In this document: positions 21,425 to 28,581 of the stretch, in pieces | Position numbering within the stretch: the first letter of the stretch is position 1 | Layout: every line of letters starts with the position of its first letter | Origin: Welwitschia mirabilis | Taxonomy: Eukaryota > Gnetophyta > Gnetopsida > Welwitschiales | DNA length: 28,581 nucleotides | Assembly (NCBI GenBank): GCA_051453625.1 | Contig: JBOZIK010000001.1 | Coordinates: 185,007,167 to 185,035,747 of the forward strand | Direction: 5' to 3' | Translations under genes and position numbers: made by a program | Notes under the pieces: model-generated | Database searches by the model: none | What the model saw: only the letters and a program-made list of their open reading frames with translations | What the model was told of the DNA's origin: nothing

Positions 21425-22102
21425 TACTTGCTTTTGCTTTTATATTGTATTTAAAATAGATAAAAAAAAGATTATTTGCTTTTATACTATTGCTTTCTTT
21501 TGAAAAAAATCAGATTCTAAAATGATAAAAAAATTTTAATCAACTATTGGAATTATTTATATATCTAGGTGTGTGTACCTAGGTTAATCTCACAATTGTC
21601 TAAACCTTCTTTAATATTTTTCTTAATTAGGCTCTACTCCCTCAGATACTTTGTCTTTTTATCTAAGTCTTCTATTGCTCAATGATGTTTCTCTAATGTC
21701 AACTTAATTGTCGTCTAGATGATTGCCTAGACAACTACTACACAGAAAATAGAAAATAAAAATCTAAGAAAAATAGAAACAAAACTAAAACAAAAATTGA
21801 CAAACATTTGGTAGTATCATCTGGATGATAGAGGATATGATAGAGATTTATTTTGTAATGAAAAACCAAAATAAAAACTATGAAAAAAATCAAAAGAATC
21901 CTAATCCTAGGTTGTCATCCACCTATATCATCTAGATGACAGGAAGGATGATAGACTCAAAAAACATGAAATGAAAAAGAAAAAATGTGAAAAAAAATTA
22001 TAATCTTTATAATAAATATGCAACATTACTACAAAAAAGTACCTGAATCAAAATCTAAAGCACTTATCTAGGTAACGACAATCCTCAAACTCCTTGTGAC
22101 CT
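21425..22102 (-). other. 5' leader of the Athila-like element
   Basis: Non-coding stretch between primer site and gag. It carries three copies of the palindromic motif within 250 bp (21709-21735, 21814-21841, 21924-21953). No long open frame or other motif is visible. Confidence 0.65.
21709..21953. repeat. cluster of three palindromic motif copies in the leader
   Basis: tcgtctagatgattgcctag (from 21711), atcatctggatgatagagg (from 21817) and atcatctagatgacaggaag (from 21927). Each has a 12-14 bp palindromic core (TCATCTAGATGA or close), usually followed by a purine-rich phrase ending in gatgat or gatgac. Related copies occur in both LTRs and in the 3' non-coding region. Confidence 0.7.
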
Positions 22103-22120
22103 TCCCTAGCAATGGCACCA
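22103..22120 (-). promoter_or_regulatory. primer-binding site, tRNA-Asp type
   Basis: The minus strand reads TGGTGCCATTGCTAGGGA, three bases inside the 5' LTR. It differs from the Athila/Tat primer site known to me (TGGCGCCGTTGCCGGGGA, complementary to the tRNA-Asp 3' end) at four positions, all C-to-T or G-to-A changes at CpG sites. It fixes the orientation of the element. Confidence 0.85.
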
Positions 22121-22123
22121 AGA

Positions 22124-23377
22124 TGTTACAATTTGTATTTATGTAATCTTTCATATTCTTATTAAATCCTATCAATCACAAATATATACTACAAAAAACA
22201 ACACACAAATATAGATGGAAGTAATTCAAATGTCATAACCTATTAAAGGAACTAGACAAAAAGAAAGAGAATTGTTTTAAGTGATGTAATCTTAGATTTT
22301 TCTTTGAGGTTTAACTAAATGAAAAGTGCAATGGAAGAAAATAAGCACACAATACAATATAAATGCAAACTACTCTAAATGCATTATCTATTTATCTATC
22401 AAATCTCTATCACTAAGATTTGCCTTATATAATCTAAATTAATAAAGAAAATTATCAGTAAAAAAAATCAACCTAGACTATCAAGTGTGTTGAACATAAT
22501 TTGGAAAACATGTAATAGTTAATCTAGAAAATATAAAACACAACACAAGATCCTAACCTACTGATTCCAACATTAATAAAGATTGCCCTTCATAACCTAT
22601 ATTAATTATGAAACTATCATGAAATCATAACCAAAATAAAGAATAAGGGACATGGACATGAAGGTTAATAAAACTAGAAGATGATTTTTATTAAAATTTA
22701 AACCAACATTTTGTTATAAAGTAGTGACAACTCAATGAAGGAGACATTATCCAATACTAAGAAAGACCCCTTTTTGTAACTAATGAATGGACCTTCGATA
22801 CCTAAACCTCCTGTCATGAGAATTTTTGATGTAACGAAAATGATTGAAGTTAAGGATAAAGGTGGCATTACTTAAAAATAATAGACTCAAAAATAGCAAA
22901 TCTAAGAGATGCAACTAAACACCTAATGGCATATGGAAAGCACATGATACATTACACAAGTTAGATAAAGTTTGATACATTACGTAAAAATAGTGATCGT
23001 TTTGTGTATCATCTAAACAATGGTGAGGACAATGCCATGTCAAAAGAGTTTTATATTTAGACTTAATGTTGGTCTAGTCAACATCTTAGTTAGCATGCAA
23101 GTGGTATCATCCAAGTTATTGTCCAGACGAGGGAAGGGATGACAAACTTCTTCAAGCTCTTTAATCAAGTGAATTTGGCCTTATAGAACATTAATTTCTC
23201 CTTAAAATATGAAGTATTAGAATTAATCCAAAATACCTCCAAAAGTACTAGTATTCATGAATGTACATGATTTTCTTTGGATCTTAATAATCATTTTTTT
23301 TTACTTAAACCTGTCTAAATGTTTTACAAAACTACTCAAAATATCCTATAAAAAACATACAATTTGGCATTACAACA
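22124..23377 (-). repeat. 5' LTR of the Athila-like element (right copy)
   Basis: Partner of 14598-15850. On the plus strand it starts TGTTACA and ends GCATTACAACA. Motif copies lie at about 23006 (atcatctaaacaatggtgag) and 23118 (ttgtccagacgagggaag); the second keeps a CpG that the left LTR has lost. A sense-strand TATA-like string (AAATATAAAA) lies at about 23050-23060. Confidence 0.88.
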
Positions 23378-24050
23378 CTCATCCTTCCTTTCAAAGGTTA
23401 TGGCTTCAAACATTTAGATGACATGATTGACATACTGTATGGTCCTACACATGATTAAATCATTTATTTGAGCAATCATAATGATTATACTCTTAAAGAA
23501 GGTATATCCACTAAAATTTTTAATTTTGACATTCCTCCTTACCTAAAAAAGCAAAAAAAAACTTAAAGTATCTACCATGAAATTTTATTAATGTTATTAA
23601 TTTTTAAAAAGTGAATAGAATACAAGAAGGAATTGAAGGGTATGAGGTTTTTGACATTATACTTTTTTATGTATAACATGTTTTTAAGTGACAATTTAAA
23701 GACATTTTGGTAATGTTTGTATTCTCATCTATAACCCATTATTAATATTCTTACTATAATTTCTCATTTACGTGTTCTATTATAAGAGTTTGAAAAACCA
23801 AGAAATAAGGAATAGTAAAGAAATTTGAAAAATAAATAATTCCTTAATTCATCATTCAAAGGATTAAAGAAAACTTAGGTATATATCTACCTAATATTGT
23901 AATTACATAAGATAAGTTATATCTAGCATTAATGATATATATTAGATTATCTATCAAGTTATAATCAAGTGCTTCGTCTACATCAAGTAATTCTTCATTG
24001 GTAGTTGACCTCATATTTTACTCCATTGATGTAAATTCTATTTTTTCAAT
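23378..24050. other. unassigned AT-rich stretch right of the Athila-like element
   Basis: No open frame over 60 codons and no recognisable domain. It may include the remains of the end of the neighbouring minus-strand copia relic, but no RNase H motif or LTR was found. Confidence 0.45.
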
Positions 24051-24059
24051 TTTTCATTT

Positions 24060-24800
24060 CAAATTTCCTTATCATGTTACTTTTTTATTTTGATTGATTT
24101 TTAAAAAAATATAATTATTTCTTTAATTTACTTCCATGTTAAGATAGTATTTCATTAATCTTGAATTTATGGTCCTTTAGCATAATGAGATGTATGCTAT
24201 TACTTTTTATGTATAGATAATCAATGTTATGTTATTATCCTAGTATTCATACATATCAAATCCCCTATTTTATAAGGTATCCTTAGTGTAATATGTTACC
24301 TACTTTAGACTATATAGTGAATTCCTCTATTTTCATATTTTCTAGTTTCATTCCTTTATTTAAAGTCCTTTAAGCTAGAACATGTACATATCTTCCTCAA
24401 AATCATCATTAACTAACATATTTTTCATATTAAACTAATGCGTTTTCCATTCTTTTTCTATTTCTATTAGAATGTTTCTTCACTTTCTTATTGGTATAAA
24501 TATTTTTATGTAGATAATTCCATGCTCTATAGTGAATCCTTTTATAACCAATATAACTTTTTATACATCAAGTGTTCCATTAAAATTGTAATGTTTATAG
24601 AATAATCATTTTTTTAATTATTTTTTGTTTAGCAGTAAGTCCACTAGTTTTGAAGTTCCATTTTATATTAAAAACTACCACTTCATACTCATGGCATGTG
24701 CTAAATTGGATACTTACTACTTCCTTAAATGTTTTTGATTCTTTCTTATAAGGTAAAATTCTGTAGAATAAAACATCCTTCATTGCTTGAGAAATTCTAC
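24060..24800 (-). pseudogene. copia reverse transcriptase N-terminal remnant
   Basis: Minus-strand pieces in family order: NGTSKLVDLLLNKK (near 24650, family NTWELVDLP..KK), LFYKHYNFNGTLD (near 24590, family WVFK.KYN.DG), KVILVIKGFTIEHGIIY (near 24530, family KARLV.KGFTQ..GIDY), and FNMKNMLVNDDFEEDMYM (near 24400, family MDVKTAFLNGDLEE.VYM). The YVDD active-site block that should follow about 100 residues later is absent. The 62-codon open frame at 24595-24783 lies in a different frame and is not a gene. Confidence 0.75.
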
Positions 24801-25059
24801 TTTCTTATCAAGTGATTGATTTGGTTACTATATTTGGTCCTAAATCCTTTAAAACTTAATGCACTTTATGATGTCTTATACTTATAATAGTGAGTGGGGG
24901 AATTCTTATATCCACATCATCATCTATAGAAACTTCTCAATCATAAATATTATTTTCAAGATTTAAGCATGAAAATTTTTTATACCATTTTATCTAGTTA
25001 TTAAGAATTTTAATAACATGAAGGTTTAATTTTAGGTAATTTCTAGAGCCATTTACATC

Positions 25060-25860
25060 TAGATTTATATATTTGTTCCTAAGTCATCACATTCAGAAGG
25101 TTACTTCTCTAAAACAATAATCTAACATCTTGAGATAAAATGATTTGTTTTCCTTGGTTAGAAAGAACTTATAATTCTTGGTGTTCATTTCATAGCCAAA
25201 AAATCTGTCTAGTTAAGTGAATAGTTGAATCTGAATGTGAGCTATGATAATATGAATGCATAATAATAAGAATTAAACACACAAAATGTTTTACATTTCT
25301 AGCATATCTTTTTTATAATTCATTAGATAGTATTTTATCCTTCCTTAATAGACCATTAAGAATTTTGACAACTATATCCATTGTCTCTTTTCATAAATAT
25401 ATAATTAATTTCTTATATATAATCATTACTCTCACTATCTTGATAAAGGTGATAATCATTCACTCCACAAAATCATTTTGCTATGGGGTATCTAAAATTA
25501 TTTTGTTAATGTATATATTTAGTGAATTCTTTTTAGATACACTCCCCTTCATTGTAATATGCAAAGTCTTACACTTGTAATCAACATTCTTTTCAACACA
25601 ACTCTTTTGATAGTAAAAAAACCTAAAGAACTATAAATTGTACTAAATATATCTAATCTAACACTTTCTTGGAAAAATCATAAATGAAAGTCAAAAAACT
25701 AGTAATGTTTCATTTGACATCACCTCACCTATATAAAAATGAATTAACTTTAATTATGTTACAATTATGTAATTTATCTTTTCAAATTCTTGTCTTTAGT
25801 CTTACTCAAATTGCATGCCTTGCATTTAAAATTTTTCATCTTTAGATCTTCATTAATTCC
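25060..25860 (-). pseudogene. copia GAG-pre-integrase and integrase remnant
   Basis: Minus-strand pieces: KMKNFKCKACNLSKTK (near 25800-25840, family C..C..GK.TK), SFLTFIYDFSKKV (near 25690, family YF.TFIDDFSRK.W, catalytic Asp changed to Tyr), CKTLHITMKGSV (near 25560, family K.LRSDNGGEY), DTP*QNDFVE (near 25480, family TPQQNGVAER), ILNGLLRKDKILSNEL (near 25350, family ILNR.PSKA...TPYEL), VKHFVC (near 25290), and FFGYEMNTKNYKFFLTKEN (near 25180, family G.FIGYP..SKGYKF). Both catalytic Asp positions that can be placed are lost. The plus-strand open frame at 25365-25580 is a shadow. Confidence 0.8.
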
Positions 25861-26059
25861 TTTCAAGGTAAAACTTCCTCTTAGAAGGTACATCTATAAG
25901 TTTTACATTCCAAGGAAATTTATTTAAAAACTTTTATGAATTATGCATTTCTATACTTTACAAAGCAATATTCATCCTTTTATCCTTAAAAAAAGACCTT
26001 TTCTTCTTATCTATTAATTTATTTCATTTTAGTACATCAAATTATCTTTTGATTAACCC

Positions 26060-26200
26060 ATAAGATAGGTCTTACCTTCACTGCTAACTTTTAATTTTTC
26101 ATTTGTTATTGCTATCATGACATGGAAGGCCTTTTGTGTCAATGACAATAGCTTCTGTTTCAATCTAGAGGTATATAAAACATCTCTTAGTGATAATTAA
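26060..26200 (-). pseudogene. copia protease-proximal fragment
   Basis: On the minus strand 26066-26192 reads SLRDVLYTSRLKQKLLSLTQ and then KAFHVMIAIT...SSEGKTYLMG without a stop. This is the L.DVLYVP.LK.NLLSVSQL segment found after the protease active site in copia polyproteins. The DSG active-site triplet itself was not located upstream. Confidence 0.7.
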
Positions 26201-27100
26201 ATTAATCCATTTAAGAATATCATAGTAGATATCCTAATGCAAAACACTATTTATGGATTCTTATCTATTAATCTAATAATCCTTTAAAATAAATTATTTA
26301 ACCTATAGAAAAAATTCATTCATAGAGTGATACACTAAGCTATTATGCCAACCATTTATTCAAAAGTGCACTATAGTTATCATAAGTGAATTTATATAAC
26401 CATTTATGTCTACATTATCTTTAATAAAAAAACTTTATGCTATTATTCCTTTAATGATTCACTTGGTTAAACTTCTTAAATCTTCTCCTTTGTGACTCTA
26501 ACATAGGATGGAAATTGTTTCTTACTATTAAAAAACCATATGATTACCTTGTCTTCTAAACCTAAAGCTTAGCATTTCTTTTAAAGATACTTATATTGTA
26601 ATTTGCCTTAGAATGAGTAATCCTTATTCATATGAAATCTTACCTACTTTAACTTTTTTTTCGTCCTTTTTGTATTCATCTTGTTGGTTTTGTATTTTTT
26701 GATTACCTATTTTATCATGTTGCTTAGGCTAATCATGTTAATTACCATGATTATTTCTTTTTCAACCATGTTTGCTGCTACATTTACATAGTTAGTTTTG
26801 TCTATATAGTGCTAGTTCCTACACCACTACGTTTGTGCAAATCATACTATTTATCAAGCTATGTAAGGATCTTATCTAGTGTTTTGAGATTCATGGTTAT
26901 CAATTGTTCATCATTCAGTAATGTTTTGATAACTTAGTCATTGAGTGATACCACTTAAGAACTTTTAACTAAGAATACATATATAATGCACCATCACTCA
27001 AAATATTTGTCAACAATCTTCTTAGTACCTTAAATTTAAATCCTTCACACTTTCCATGTAAAGATTATTCATCTTATTTAAAATATGGATGAGCTTCACG
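26200..27100 (-). pseudogene. probable copia gag/protease zone, heavily decayed
   Basis: Placed mainly by position. Minus-strand pieces such as NDEQLITMNLKTLDKIL (near 26900) faintly resemble the copia gag segment rich in L..L....LTL..VL, and a basic Lys/Asn-rich stretch near 26640-26700 would fit the region around the zinc knuckle. No intact knuckle or protease triad is visible, so the assignment is tentative. Confidence 0.3.
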
Positions 27101-27816
27101 TTTAATTTGTTATTGAATGTTGCCTTAAAAATCTCTATAATCTCATATGAAAATATAAAATTTATAGTATTTGATGACAACATTCATTAGAGATAAGAAT
27201 TAAAGAAGATAAAATTTCATTAATTACTGCTGACTTTGCACTAGCCTCACATTAGTGGTAAATGATTATTCTCTTCTAGATGATCTTTGTATATTTGCTC
27301 AACTTTGCCTTTCAAGATGAGTCTACCATAACATCTCTACCAACTAGAATTACCATGCAACATGACACAACATTTATCTTGATTAATATTATGACTATTC
27401 ATAAAGCCTTTTTGATAAATTTAAAGTCCTTAAATCCACTTGAGTGTGTCCTTTTAGGATTTTTAAAATCCATGAACACTACTAAAAAGGCTCTCCTTTA
27501 GAGTAGGAAAAGCAATATGAGGTGTAAATTATGTTAGATACACCTTCCTAAATTTGTACACCTTGCATATCATCAATGAGTAACATACAATTGACACTAT
27601 GTGAAAATAAATTTTAATCTATCTAGTATGACTGTTAATTTCAATAGAAAAGAGGCAGTTTGTAAAAGTTTGCATGTATTAATTGACTAAAAACTTTCCT
27701 TAAGGTTATCCATTTTATTATTGCTCCAAAAAATGCATACTTAACTATGAAGTTTTTCACTTGTAAATACAATAACAAATATCACATGTACACACATATA
27801 AGAAAACCATATTGAA

Positions 27817-27817
<1 letters not shown>
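27101..27817. other. unassigned AT-rich stretch
   Basis: No recognisable coding or structural feature. The 73-codon plus-strand open frame at 27280-27501 has no motifs and ordinary AT-rich composition; it is probably fortuitous. The 5' end of the minus-strand copia relic should lie here, but no LTR end or TGGTATCAGAGC-like primer site was found. Confidence 0.45.
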
Positions 27818-27855
<38 letters not shown>

Positions 27856-27856
27856 T
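27818..27856. repeat. (TTA)13 microsatellite
   Basis: Thirteen uninterrupted TTA units, the only long perfect microsatellite in the window. Perfect repeats of this length are usually polymorphic between individuals. Confidence 0.95.
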
Positions 27857-27877
27857 CAAGAGATTGATAATCTTAAG

Positions 27878-27923
27878 CCTCACCAAGAAATCTCAAAAAG
27901 TCTCACCAAGAAATCTTAAAAAA
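27878..27923. repeat. 23-bp tandem duplication
   Basis: Two adjacent units of cctcaccaagaaatctcaaa plus a short A run, differing at a few positions. The near-identity suggests a recent local duplication. Confidence 0.85.
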
Positions 27924-28445
27924 CTAACTTCCAGAATTTAACAAATTCCTTATTCTCCTATTTTTCATCCTAAAATTTCTCCTCGATTACACATATGGGT
28001 ATCCAATGTTATTTCTAGCTATCTCATATCTTTGAGGATGCAACATGTAGACATCATATGTATCCAATGCCTTAGCATATGACATTGTATGTTTATAATG
28101 TCCAACGTTCAACTTTGAGGATATGATGTTTGTAATGATCTACACAACCATGTTTTGTAAGGCAAAATGATGATGTTTTGTGATCCTCTCGATCTAATAT
28201 TAGCCTTTCTTCCTATTCAAATTCTCCCACAACTAGCGGATTGATTTATAAAGAATTCGAGGATGTCAAAATTGAAACTTTTAATACTTATACCTTCCTT
28301 AGGAGTACTATAGCCATGATCGCTCAAATATATGATTTAATTACTCCCATGGCTTTATAGTATACTATGTAAAGTACTAAAAAGTTCAATGAATGTCCCA
28401 ACCATTAGACTACAACATCATTAACAAGTTTGGATCTCAAGATTT
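27924..28445. other. unassigned stretch
   Basis: Slightly less AT-rich than its neighbours, with small repeated phrases (gtatccaatg twice, tttgaggat twice, between 28000 and 28130). No coding similarity is recognised. Confidence 0.4.
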
Positions 28446-28581
28446 TGTTGGGATATTTAAGTATAGGAAATGCCAACATTTTATGTGGGATAAATTTGGC
28501 ATAGGTATTGTCAACATTTTAATATTTTAGTATCAATTAAAATGTAACAAAGCCATGATGTTAGGGAAAATTAAAAGTCTA
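28446..28581 (+). repeat. possible start of another LTR, cut by the window end
   Basis: TGTTGGGATATTTAAG at 28446 has the look of a plant LTR start, and caacatttta occurs twice within the next 70 bp. The sequence runs off the window, so no partner or primer site can be tested. Confidence 0.2.

Larger units (their letters stand above)
14598..23377 (-). mobile_element. Athila-like Ty3/gypsy LTR retrotransposon, complete ends, apparently lacking RT/RNase H/integrase
   Basis: Two direct LTRs of about 1253 and 1254 bp enclose 6.3 kb. A tRNA-Asp-type primer site next to the right LTR shows that the sense strand is the minus strand and that the right LTR is the 5' LTR. Reading down the minus strand: leader (22102-21425), gag (21424-~20440), protease (~19960-19380), an Asn/Lys-rich stretch (~19170-18960), an env-like region (~18960-17770), a 1.9 kb non-coding tail, a purine tract and the 3' LTR. 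The gag style, the GASIN-type protease and the primer choice point to the Athila/Tat branch. No RT, RNase H or integrase motif was found between protease and the env-like part, where they belong. The LTRs look roughly 75-85% identical by eye, so the insertion is old. Confidence 0.88.
24050..27100 (-). mobile_element. Ty1/copia relic, truncated in reverse transcriptase
   Basis: Reading down the minus strand, the copia order is visible: a possible gag (~27100-26200), the protease-proximal stretch RDVLY...LKQKLLSL (~26150), the integrase blocks (~25840-25080), then the start of RT (~24700-24380). There it breaks: YxDD, the rest of RT and RNase H are missing or unrecognisable, apart from a possible RKFEMK phrase near 24075. 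The matching phrases differ from those of the SIRE-type element at the left end, so this is another copia family, possibly Tork-like. No LTR or primer site could be found. Decay is heavy, with stops every few codons. Confidence 0.75.

Noticed and set aside
15479-23140. CRISPR-like reading of the repeated palindromic motif
   Set aside because: Spacing is irregular (about 80 bp to several kb), copies are degenerate, there are no uniform spacers, and the context is a plant retrotransposon.
14593-23382. Target-site duplication for the Athila-like element
   Set aside because: The five bases outside the LTRs are ATTAT and CTCAT. They do not match, and shifting the borders by a few bases does not give a convincing pair.
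27280-27501. 73-codon plus-strand frame as a host gene
   Set aside because: No domain, signal peptide or splice context could be seen, and composition is that of the surrounding AT-rich DNA.

Overview
The window looks like AT-rich (about 70% A+T by eye), CpG-poor nuclear DNA from a flowering plant, probably heterochromatic or intergenic. I find no intact host gene and no functional RNA gene. Nearly everything identifiable is a decayed retrotransposon, and none of the open reading frames longer than about 60 codons is a convincing gene by itself. The species cannot be told from the sequence. An 8-base run of N at 14034-14041 is an assembly gap.

Layout from left to right: (1) 1-~5820, plus strand: 3' part of a Ty1/copia element of the SIRE/Maximus type. 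It holds the gag zinc knuckle, protease, integrase, reverse transcriptase and RNase H, an extra env-like 3' reading frame, a ~67-bp tandem repeat, and a 3' LTR with a TATA box. (2) ~5823-12362: first copy (A) of a ~1.3 kb sequence, split by an essentially full-length L1-type LINE on the minus strand (6727-11929). The LINE is flanked by a 15-bp target-site duplication. (3) 12363-13053: spacer with a degraded tRNA-like stretch. (4) 13054-~14360: second copy (B) of the ~1.3 kb sequence, which has no LINE and so serves as the paralogous empty site. (5) 14598-23377: a complete but defective Athila-like Ty3/gypsy element on the minus strand, with two ~1.25 kb LTRs, a tRNA-Asp-type primer-binding site, gag, protease and an env-like frame, but no recognisable reverse transcriptase, RNase H or integrase. 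(6) ~24050-27100: a copia relic on the minus strand, broken off inside the reverse transcriptase. (7) ~27100-28581: unassigned AT-rich DNA with an (ATT)n microsatellite and perhaps the edge of another LTR.

All elements look dead. Catalytic residues are lost, stops and frameshifts are frequent, and many changes fit C-to-T decay of methylated cytosines. The points most worth a second look are the LINE with its paralogous empty site, a palindromic motif (core TCATCTAGATGA) scattered through the LTRs and non-coding parts of the Athila-like element, a predicted G-quadruplex on that element's sense strand, and the apparent loss of its whole polymerase block while gag, protease and the env-like region remain. 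I found no convincing new biological system.
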